Shown piece by piece: positions 34,168 through 44,045 of a stretch of 49,173 nucleotides of DNA (position 1 is the first letter of the stretch; every line of letters starts with the position of its first letter). The stretch comes from Gnetum montanum (lineage: Eukaryota > Streptophyta > Gnetopsida > Gnetales > Gnetaceae). The translations under genes were made by a program, and so were the position numbers. The notes beneath the pieces are model-generated. The model saw nothing but the letters and a program-made list of their open reading frames with translations, had not been told where the DNA came from and made no database searches. The stretch lies in contig MNCI01004524.1 in assembly GCA_015680685.1 (NCBI GenBank), positions 152,395 to 201,567 of the forward strand. Direction: 5' to 3'.

Positions 34168-37100
34168 ATGTATATGTTGACGTTCTATACTCACGAGGCC
34201 CTAGGGGCCTTAAGATATTTTTGTTAACATATGCTATTTCATGTTAATTTTCTCTAAGCTTGATTTAATGATTTCTGCCAAAAAAATGCATCTAGTATAT
34301 ACTAAAACTTCCTATGTTGCTTTTATGATTGCAAGGTTTTGCTAAAACCCATCTTAGTTATCGTGGAGCTCATTAGCATTCTTTATTGCATGAGCGAGCT
34401 GGTGCCCAACACACCTACGCTAAATATGTCAGTGGGTTATTAGGCAATGTGGTTCTAGCCAAGGGTAAGCGATTTCCTAGCATTCCTACTATAGTACTTT
34501 AGTGTGATGATATGCCGGTGGGGTATTAGGCAATGCTAGATACAAAGTTGACGCTTAGGGTTTCCATGATGAGGACGAGACTCTTTTTTTAACTCGTACT
34601 ACCCTAGAGGTGTTCTCTAATTCAAACTTTAGGAAGGCTATCCTAGGGCAGTTGAGAGTTGACCTTAAGGATTACCCTAACCAGTACTTGAGGGCGTTTG
34701 AGCAGTGTAAGACCTATGATTGGCTTGATGAGTGGTGGGCTAGTGGTGAGCTCAACCTTGAGGAGCCACTTGTTCCACCACCTCCATCTAACACACCATT
34801 TTTTCTACGTAAGCGTCTATCATTTTGGCTCTTATGCTTGCTCACATGCACTTGTTGATTTGCCTTTGCATAATGCTAATTTTATTTTTGCCTATGTTGC
34901 AGTTGCAGTTGCTTTAGGAGAGGTGACGATGGTTGCCATAGGCTACACTAAGGCCACCCTCATTATGAAGTATGGTGATGTGGAGGGGGTGTAGCATTGG
35001 TTGTGCCACTAGGCCTTAGAGGCATTGACCAGTTGGCTCACATGTGCTAGGTTGATGGACCTTTTCTTAGGCCTTAGCCCAAGCATTTTAGTGGCCAAAA
35101 TGTTGACCATCATAGACTCTTTTAGTAGTGATCTCTGCAGCTTCATCACCTGCATGTGTAGAGTGAGGGTAGTCCCGGACCTCAATGAGCCTTCTTTTCT
35201 GACCTTTTGGCCTCCCCACTAATGGCCTGTTGGTCATTAACAAGGCCAACAAGAAGGTGGACCATAGAAGAGAGATTAATGAGTGGTTGGAGACCACTCG
35301 ATCTCACAAAGGCATCTCAATTAAAGATGTGCATGTGCATGAGGTTCGAGAGCTCTACCCTTTCTTTGATGCTTGCACCTTCCCGAAATTACTCTCGCAA
35401 GGAAAAATCCTTGAGATTGAGTAGGTGTGAGTGATGAAGGAGGTGTTGTAGGAGGGTATGAGGTTTAATTGGGCATCCTACATCACCATCGAACTACATG
35501 CAGAGATCACCAAGCTACGCTAGAACCTCTAGGTGAGGTCCCATGTACACTTCGCATTCTTCGTTGCATATATGCAAAGGTTCACAAAGCTTTTGGTGGT
35601 TCCAGATAGTAAGCAATGGGTAGTGCAGGACTATGAGTAGCTATCTAAACCTTAGGTACATGTGTACAACCACTCGCTCATAGTACCCCCTAGAGGGGAT
35701 CAATGAGTTGTACTCAATAATGATCAGAGGTCACTTGGGGTAGTCTTACTATTCCTATGACAGTGTAGGCGAGTGTCCCCTAATTGTTATTGGGGATGTG
35801 AACAAGTTTAACTGCTATATTGTGGAAATTATGGGGTCATAAAAGACAAAGATCAAGAGGCCTGGCCCAACAATGAAGACTGCTCATGCAATCAGATAGG
35901 TAGACATCAAGAAGATTTGCCTCAAAATCCCAAGCTTACACACAAATGTTGCAAGTTAGTATATGTATGGATGCATTCATTTTATATTTTTATGTTTTTT
36001 TTGCTATACTATGCTAATGCTAAAATGTTATGTTTGTAAATTAGACATGAGGGCTATTGAAACAGTAGCAGCAATAATAGCAGAGGTGGCCTCTCCTTAG
36101 GATGAGGAGGGGGAAGCACACAGGGAGGAGCTACATGAGGCTGCAAAGACCCTCTAAAAGTTTGAGGTGGATGGGTTGTTCCACCCTAATGATGGTAATT
36201 TTTCCAACGCCTTCAATGGTGTGTAGCTAGGAAATCTCCTTGCTCTCACACCTGAGGGCTTGCTAGGTAGGTGCCTTAGATTACCATCTATTGTTGCTTT
36301 TTCTATTTTCCATCTTTGGCTATTTAGTTGGTACTTAGTGAGTTGTGTTGTAGCCTCAGATGTACTAGCTAGCAGTCCACCACCCACATCTACCTACCTC
36401 ATGAAGCCGTGAGTAAAAACACTGGACAAGTTTGCCTTCATGGAAGGCATTGTAGAGGACATGGTCGATCACCTGCATTAGGTAGATCCTGAGCTTGGTA
36501 TGCATGTTATCATTTTTTTGTTGCTTTACCAATTTAATGCTTAGGTTGTGGCTAATATTGATTTTCTTGTTGCATGCCAATAGGTTTTAAGCTTTGTTGG
36601 GATTCGAACCAGGTGCTTAAAGTAGATGCTATCCTTGAGTACCCTCCTAAAGTGAAGCAGGTGTCTCGTTGTGTTTATAGCTAACAAGTGTGAGCTCTCT
36701 TGCATGAAAGCATTATGGGTCTACAAACACTTAAGTGAGCACCTATGGAAGTGCATTCATGAACTTTAGGAGAGAGTGACGAGCTAAGACATGAAGATCA
36801 AGGACCTTCAATCTCGATATGACTTCTTGGCAGTTTAGTCATGGGCAAATAGTACTTGGCAGATCGTAGAGATTGGTTAGGCTAGGTACTAGTCGGCCAT
36901 CTAGGGCAAGAATGAGGCCACTTGAGAGATCATTAATCAATGGTTATAGATGGATTTTCTTGCTTGGAAAAATCAGGATTGGAAGAATTTCAGGGCTAAG
37001 GTGTGCAGGGAGGTGTGGGGGGTGGGNNNNNNNNGGCACATGTAGAAAAACCATGAACACCACTATAAGCATGAGCAAGATGCATATCTTCAGCAGCTCA

Positions 37101-37587
37101 AGGAAGAGTCTGTTGACCACTGTCACCTTGAGATGTTTATTAAGGCAATTGGTGAGAGATGAGCCTTAAAGATATCTACTTTCCACACAATGGTTAGTGG
37201 TTCCCCAAAGTGGGAAATTATCAGGCCCTCAGGGGAGGCTTCGTCTGCCACATTTTCCATGAAGCTTCTCGCATGGACCATTGTGGACAAAGGTAAGACC
37301 CTTGCGAGAGTTGACTTTGGCTAGGAGGATTGGACATACCTATCTAAGGCCAAATTCCTCTAACGTTTGAAGAAGGGCCTTGATAGTTTACCTTCAAACA
37401 TGATCGATGCAGGACCCTCTTGGATTAGTTTTTTGTGCTCTTTCTTGTTAGCTTGTGTATTGTAAATTTTCTTATAGGTTTGCTATTTTGTTGTTGTTGT
37501 TGTCAATAGGTACCAAGCGATGCTATAGGCCCTAGTGGTGTGATGGATGAAGAAAGACCTCCACCCCCACCTAGTATCTCTAATTGA
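34168..37587 (+). pseudogene. Intron-containing antisense gene carried by element 2 (unknown protein)
   Basis: This is the second copy of the gene at 18947-22767. The proposed ATG is at 34168 and the stop TGA at 37585-37587. An early acceptor stands at 34335. Introns are 34809-34902, 35955-36044, 36267-36353, 36498-36583 and about 37423-37509; the last has GA for GT at its donor. Exons encode VLLKPILVIVELISIL, then LGQLRVDLKDYPNQY, a Pro-rich turn (LVPPPPSNTPF), VDHRREINEWLETTRSH, HFAFFVAYMQRFTKLL, EELHEAAKTL, VDAILEYPPKVKQV, a coiled-coil-like HELQERVTS...MKIKDLQSRYDFLAV, and a Pro-rich tail ERPPPPPSISN. Stops are frequent and a frameshift lies near 35215. Eight Ns fall at 37027-37034. Relative to element 1, about 0.35 kb of the first large exon is missing near 34500-34560. 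I cannot name the family. Confidence 0.7.
37027..37034. other. Assembly gap (8 N)
   Basis: Eight undetermined bases inside the antisense gene of element 2, between two G-rich runs. The true gap length is unknown. Confidence 0.99.
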
Positions 37588-37779
37588 GCACATCCAGATG
37601 TAGCCCTATTATTGGGCATTTTTGCATTTTTTGTGTATTTTTGCTATATGGTGCAAATGATTGCTCTATGCACTATTATTTCTATGAGTTATAGTGGATT
37701 TTTTGTTGTATAGAGTGTATGATGTGTAGATGGTTACATTTATTTCCTATATGTTTGATGCTAATGATGTGATGAATCG

Positions 37780-38070
37780 ATGTGATTAAGCCATAGTGAT
37801 TGCTAGTTTTAGGCCATTTCAAGCTGCATGTGTAAGTGTGCATTGGTAGTTTTAGGTCATTTTGGGCCCTAATGGTAGTTTAAGGCCATTTCAAGAAATG
37901 TGATAAAAGAGAAAAGGTTTCTAGTTTTAGGCCATGGCGGGTCGTGTGATGTCAGTTTAGGGCCATGGCAGGCTGTGCACTAGTTTAAGGTCTTTTTGGG
38001 CCATGCAATGAAAGGGAGATTCCTAGTTTTAGGCCATGGCAGGCCATGCAATAATTTAAGGCTTGTTTAG
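37780..38070. repeat. Short-period repeat cluster, left side of the cassette (element 2)
   Basis: GCTAGTTTTAGGCCATTTC and related words recur about eight times just after the stop of the antisense gene. It is the inverted counterpart of 18440-18730. Confidence 0.7.
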
Positions 38071-38270
38071 GTCAATGTATTTTTGGGAATTTTGAATTTT
38101 ATGATTTTTATGTATTTTAAACTTAGGCAAGAGAAAATGTAAACTAATCGAAACTGCACAATTAAAAAAAATAAATGCATAATGAGGCAAACAATGCAAA
38201 AATGAAAACAAGCAAGCAAAATGTAAAATGCAAACAAAAAAAGTATGTAGAGGTGGGGGCAAATAGACAC

Positions 38271-41200
38271 CTAGAACATGTTGGAACAAGGGATGCCTTA
38301 GTCGCGTAGTTGCTTCCTAACTCGATGTGGGTTAGGGGGCATGTAGGTCCTGGACAGCATGATACAGTACTCACCTTAATCTTCATCAGCTATGTCAAAG
38401 GGTAATTCTACCCAAAAAGCATCCTCCAAGAGGTTAGTGACTTCGTTTGTTTCCTAAGGTTGGTTTGCCTCACACGTTTCACCCTCATCCTTCATGGGAG
38501 GCACATCATTGGATAGCTCCACCTCTAATCCTTGTTCAGTGTCAATGTTGCTAATGGTTAGAGGGGCTGCATTGTCACCTTAGATGATAACCTCTCCACC
38601 TTCGTACGAAAGGTAGATTTCTTGGTGGATAGGGGAGGAGATGGCCAGTAGCTGGGCTAACCAGGGCCTACCCAAGATAACATTGAAACCCGACATCTCC
38701 TCAATCACAATTAATTTAGCGATGGTGGAGAATTGTTTCCCTGCCACGAAGGCTATCATGATTGTTTCCCTCACGACAACACGTGAACCATTGAAAGATT
38801 TCAGTCATCTTATCTTTGTTGGTTTAATTTGGTCAGCAAGACCTAGCTTGTCGACAACTGTGTATGAGATGACATTAGTTGCTGTCCTATTGTTATCATG
38901 AATCATGCGGACTCTACATTGTTCCATGCAAATAGTAATAAACATTGGCATAGTAATGACTTGATTCTTCTCAGGGTCCACCTTGATTGCCTCATCGCAA
39001 AATACGAGGGGCGTTGAACTCGACTCCTGCAAGGCAGGGGGTAGCATCATAGCATGAATGGATTTTTCATCCGCTGGGATGTTCCCAGTAATAGGAATGA
39101 AGGTCAACATGCAAACTAACATTTCACAATGGGTGGAGGAGGTCATTATCAGGTCCTACAGGCTTAGTGTTTTATTTTTTTTGTTTTAAAGCTTGTTTGA
39201 CCTAGGCTAATGTGTCAAGAAGTTCTTTCCACTATTTTCCACCTTGTTGTTGGCCTTCATCTCCTCCATGCAACCTAAGAGATGAATCTCTCATGGAGGA
39301 GATTTGGGCTTTGCTTACCTTACCTATTTTGGAGCCTCAATGCTCCATTACTATTTGCTTGTTGTGGCCTTCGCAATTGATTGGGCCATGGGGATAGAGG
39401 ATAAGGGGATGGGCTTCAGGGGGCCTAGTGCCCTTTGGTCTTGGTTGTGCTTAAGCATTTGAACAACGAGGTACTCATTGGGCCTCCCTAGTTGCCATCT
39501 CGATTGCCTATTAATGTTACTTGCAATATTTAGTCTTGGGCAAGCAAGGACTGATGCATGGCCCACCATCAAACTTTGTGTAGGTGGGGAGTTTGCACAT
39601 TGCAACATCCTTACGACAAAGGATGATTGGATGGTTGCTATTGCAACATGCTATGAGACCCTAACCATCAATGGTGTTATGGGTGCCCGAGGTGGTGCTC
39701 TAACAACAAAAGGAATCCTTGAATTGGTTGAGGTTGAGGGGGCCCCAACGTCACCAGAGGGCACACGAACCATGAATGGCTCCTAAATTGATTCTATGTC
39801 ATCAACATTGATAGCGTTGATGGTGTACCCTACACCGCTTATGTTGAGAGGGTCCTTGTAAATCCTCATTAATTGATTTTATAGGTGGACTAGGTTAGTT
39901 ACATCAAGGACTAGCTTGCCCCTGTCAATCATGCATTGCACATCATCCTATAAGGCTATGCAGAAATTTGTATCATGACTAGGCAATTGGTGATATTGGA
40001 AAAATTAGTCCAATCTAAAATGCTTAGGGACAGGAGGCTCATTTGGTAGTGTAGATGAAGGATTCTTGAGGAGCTTGTAATATCCATCATGCCGCTTACA
40101 AGAATCCTCAAACATCCGCTTATATTGGATGCATTCAGTGTGAAGCAGTTGGTTTAAGAGGTTTGATAACTTAATGGGAGACAATGTGTACTTCGAATGA
40201 TCCTTGCACTTAAAGTTTGGTCGCAGGGCATGTGCTGCCATGATCATCGATGATGCAGGCTGGTTGTTCGTTGTAGTGCTAGAGCTAGCTACCTTGTTGT
40301 TGTTGGCTAGAGCCTTGGGTGGCTTGGTCGTTGGTTTGATGTTGTTTGGCTTAGCCTCATTGGCCATCATTGTCCTTGTCTTTCTCCTTCTTTGCATGTA
40401 AGTTTTTATAGGCTATGTAGGCTAGGTCCTTGCTGGCCTTCATCGCATCTTGAATGCTCTTCATTTGAGCAAATTCTTGGCTTAAGGATTGCAGGACAAG
40501 GTAATAAAATTTCGACTTAATGAATTTGTTCACTATGCCTTTGAAAATGGCTAGCAGGTGTGTTTTTGCGATGGGCTCATGGATCTTGTTTAGTGATGCA
40601 TTTCATTGCTGAATGAATTTTTGCACGAGCTCTAAGTGGCCTTACTTAATTGACATCAACTGATCTAAGGTTGCCTCAGGCTTCAAGTTATACTTGAAAC
40701 ACATTACAAATTGGGTGAGCAACTCCTCCAAAGAAGAAATGGAGGTCTTGGGAAGAGTATGGTATCAATCTAGTGCCTTGCCTATCAAGGACATGGTAAA
40801 CACATGGATGATCGCGTGTAGCCATGCCTATAGTAGAAGGCATTCTGACCAGAAGGTCACCATATGGTTATTAGGGTTCCCTTCACCATTTTATTTGATG
40901 AATTAGGGTAATGGGAACCCAGTGGGCAATGCCAGTGGTGAAACCACAGGACTGATTAAATCTTCCTAGTAAAAGTCCATTAGATGGATAGTTTTATAGG
41001 AGGTGGCCTTGACTTGCTTGACCTCTTTAGTCAGAGTTTGAATGAGCTGAAATGCTTAATCTAGACCTAGGGTGGTTGTGGTGGTTGCATCGGTTGTGCT
41101 GCCCACTGTCTTGTTTGGGTGACCGATAACTTGGCTCTAGGTTATGTAACCACACACGATGCTTGTTGTATGGGCTGTGTGATGGACACAATGCCTGCCT

Positions 41201-42005
41201 AGCACCTGCCACATGTTTATGGGGTGGGCCATTTTAAAGGGTGTTGACATGACAGGTGAGACGAATGATGCCTAAGTCGTATGTGGCTGAGAGATGTGCA
41301 TGATGTGCACATAAGGTTGCATAGGTGCAATGGTTAATGGTATGGAAGGATGATAGGCTAAATAGGTTGAATAGATTGAATGGGCTATCAAGGTATGGTG
41401 AAGGATAAGTTAAAAGAAAGTAAAACATCCTAGCATGTCTACTATGTTTGGTGAGTTTCCACCATAGGTGTGAACCTAGGCAGTGACACCTGGCTAATGA
41501 CTATCTCCAAGAAGATAAATGGCCAAGATAGAAGAGGAATAAAAGCTAAGGTTGGAGGTCGAAATGAGGTGTGGAATGAGTTTTCATGATCAGATCGAGC
41601 TTTAAACTCATCTTGCTTCTTTTGCAAGGGTTCCTTGTACTCCGTCCTTGTCTTGTGCTCGAGGTTTCAGATGAGGTTATCCAAAATCCACTAGTAGGGC
41701 TTTGTGAGCAGAATAAATTCCATAGCATAGGGGAAGTATTCCTTCTCATTTTAGTGTATGAGCTCAAAAATACATTTGGCTTCTATTTCTTGGTGGTTTA
41801 TGTACAAACCCACTTGGAGCTTTGCACAAAAAAAGTTATATTGCTCGTCATTGAGCACCATGAACTTGGGAGGTAGGTTGTGCAACCTAAAGAATTTCCT
41901 CTACTCTAGGATAAGACCAAGAGGATGGTCAATCTGGATCTTCTTTTGAATGGGCTAGATAACAATCACACTTGAAGTTGAGGTCAAAGGCTGCTCAGGA
42001 TTCAT
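38271..42005 (-). pseudogene. gag-protease of element 2 (broken)
   Basis: The ATG at 42005 on the minus strand begins MNPEQPLTST, followed by the N-terminal domain shared with element 1 (FMVLNDEQYNFFC, EKEYFPYAMEFILL). The capsid domain is at about 40900-40450. A Lys/Asn/Thr-rich linker (ANEAKPNNIKP) follows, then LKNPSSTLPNEPPVPKHFRLD and a partial zinc-knuckle motif SHDTNFC at about 39990. The protease is at about 39050-38580 with ATNVIS, VVDKLGLADQ, EEMSGFNVILGRPWL and SSPIHQEIYLSYEG. The residues before ATNVI read HDNNRT, so the Asp-x-Gly core is disturbed as in element 1. It ends at a candidate donor, CTAG|GTGTCT (38271/38270). Many stops interrupt the frame. Confidence 0.85.
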
Positions 42006-42327
42006 GATGCAACAAGAAAACACAAAAAGTTGCTATTTGCTAGAATAATGATTAAGTGCAAAAATGCAGAAAAAAATGGCTAAGTATAAAATTACTAAAA
42101 AAATGGCTAAGTGTAGAAAAACGTAGAAAAATGGCATACTTTGGCACTAACACTTAGAGCCAACTATGCTCTATTGACCATTTAGAATTTGGCTAAGTGT
42201 GAGGTATATGCTCTGGTGTTGTTAAGTAAGCTTCTAGGGGAATCGACGATGTGGACCACTCTGCACCGAGGTGCAAAGAGCACGTAAGACAATAACCAAG
42301 GAAGGTTGAAGAAGGAAATGACAAAGG
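42006..42327 (-). other. Leader between primer site and gag of element 2
   Basis: Noncoding on the minus strand. It has A/T-rich words (GCTAAGTG, GCATTTTT) like the leader of element 1. A short open frame that crosses into the LTR (42182-42481) is not shared with element 1. Confidence 0.5.
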
Positions 42328-42344
42328 AATTCCTTCTAGCACCA
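42328..42344 (-). promoter_or_regulatory. Primer binding site of element 2
   Basis: On the minus strand TGGTGCTAGAAGGA follows the LTR end after six bases (ATTTTC), the same offset as in element 1. Confidence 0.65.
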
Positions 42345-42350
42345 GAAAAT

Positions 42351-44040
42351 TGTAGTAACTGAAAACGTCGAAGGCTGGAATGGTATACTGAGAGGTCCAC
42401 AGTCACATAGCCTGACCTTGCATCTAAGTGAAGGCCTACTAGAAATGAAGGTGAGGTGCCCAAAATGGTCTTGTTAATCAAACTAAGACTTATGGGGTGT
42501 TATGCCAAAACAAATGCTAAGAGTTTGCATGGTGTTTGCAACATCCATGGTGTCAACTAGGGTGAGCGTAGTTGAGGTTTCCAGTGTAAAAAAAAGGGTG
42601 CAAACATGTGAACATGTGTAGAAAAATGATGAAAAATGCAAGTGAAATGCTAAACTACAAGCAAAAATTCCAAAAATGAATGGGGAGTGAGCAAGAGAGA
42701 AACCAACACCACCTTAAATGGGGGTCAGGGAAAGGGGAGCATAGTTAATAGTAAAGAAAATGTGAGGAGGTACACAATGTATAGATAGGTGCAGTAGGTA
42801 GCATAGTCATAGTCTCAGGGTGTCTAAGTTACAAAAATTGATGTTCACCATGAATTTTGAGCCTACCGGATTGGCTACCGTGGTGTCCTATAGGCTACAG
42901 TGGTTTACGGGATGCAACGATGCTGCAATGATGTGCAATGGTGCTATAGTGGTGTGCCAATGGTGTCTACCAAAATGTCAAGTGCGCTTGGATGCAAGAA
43001 TGCCAAGGCTACCAATGCTCAAATTTTCCAACCTTATTTTTGTTTTGCCAACCCCTAGAACATGGAACGTTGGGGTATTTATAGGGCTAAGGTTAGTGTG
43101 CATCATGGATTGAGCACCACATGGCAGAGGAGTAGTTAGGAATACTCTAATCCCAACTACACTCCCATTGAAGCAAATGGTGTTCTGCTGGTGTGCTTCA
43201 ATGAACCTTGTGAGATAGCTAGACTATGACTATGCTATTAAGATTACATGTGTGAGTGCCAAATAGACCACCATGTACTTGAAAAAGATGCAAAATAGTG
43301 CATTTTTGGAGACTATGCTCTAGGACTACACTGTCCACTCTCTTGAGTGGTGTTAAGCATAGGTACAATTTGGGGGCAAATGGGGGGTGCAAAAGAAATG
43401 CAAATTGCTGATCTTGCTTGTTGAAGGAATGTTGGAGCTAAGATGAAGGCTCATGCTAAGTTTTGGAGGCTTTTGAAGGCAGTTCTGCATGACTATGCTC
43501 AACTATGCTTTAGAGTGTAGTCCAACAATTAGGCAAATTTTGCAAAAAGTATGTTCCAATGCTGACTACGCTCTAGAGAATAGTCCTAGCACTGGGCATA
43601 ACCTTGACACTTAGGAAAATCTAGTGAAATTTGATGTCTTCATGCAAACTATGCTAACTATGCTCTGGAGCGTAGTAGGGAGCGTAGGCTTAGAAGTTAG
43701 AAAATTTTCCAAACAATTTGTTCCTTAACAACACCTAATAGCTTCTACCTCGACACTTAGGTAAATCTACAAAACTGGCCATTTCTGTGTAGATTGTGCT
43801 GACTACGCTCTAGAGCATAGTCTTGGTAGCAAGAGTGTACTTAGAACACTTAGAAAATTTTGCAACTGCCATTGACACTTAGAAAAATCATACAAGTCTG
43901 GACTATTTGTGTCAACTATGTTGTGGAGTGTAGTTCCAGTAGTGGGAGCATAGTCTCAACACTTGGAAAAATTTGCCAAGTTTTGACACTTAGACAAATT
44001 TGTAGTTGAAACTTGGGAGCCCAAATTTGGTGGTGTGTCA
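42351..44040 (-). repeat. 5' LTR of element 2
   Basis: On the plus strand it starts TGTAGTAACT and ends GGTGTGTCA, the TG/CA ends of the LTR. It is a direct repeat of 5250-6908 with about 20-25 percent difference in the first 86 bases by eye. It holds the TATA box and five palindrome modules, one at 43801-43822 with a single mismatch between its arms. Confidence 0.92.
43076..43084 (-). promoter_or_regulatory. LTR TATA box (element 2, 5' LTR)
   Basis: CTATAAATA on the minus strand in the shared CCCTATAAATACC context. It would drive the genomic RNA of element 2. Confidence 0.7.
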
Positions 44041-44045
44041 AAAGT
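44041..44045. repeat. Target site duplication of element 2, right copy
   Basis: AAAGT follows the LTR end directly; the left copy is GAAGT at 5245-5249. Confidence 0.7.

Larger units (their letters stand above)
5250..44040 (-). mobile_element. Element 2: giant Tat-like Ty3/gypsy retrotransposon, interrupted by element 1
   Basis: It is bounded by LTRs in the same orientation at 5250-6908 and 42351-44040 and by 5-base target duplications. Read on the minus strand the order is: 5' LTR, primer site, gag, protease, a spacer with a plus-strand (antisense) gene, RT, RNase H, archaeal-type RNase H, integrase, a minisatellite, a polypurine tract, 3' LTR. Element 1 is inserted about 60 bases downstream of the putative acceptor that precedes RT, splitting the pol frame. 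Net length without the insert is about 19.1 kb. In the first 86 aligned LTR bases I counted about 21 differences, nearly all transitions, so the insertion is old. Confidence 0.9.

Noticed and set aside
36873-37169. Arg/Ser-rich frame across the N gap
   Set aside because: It is an alternative frame of the antisense gene; the exon frame shared with element 1 is the one with the coiled-coil-like text.
5250-44040. One single 38.8-kb retrotransposon
   Set aside because: The inner pair of LTRs, the second pair of target duplications and the duplicated gag, pol and antisense genes show two nested elements.
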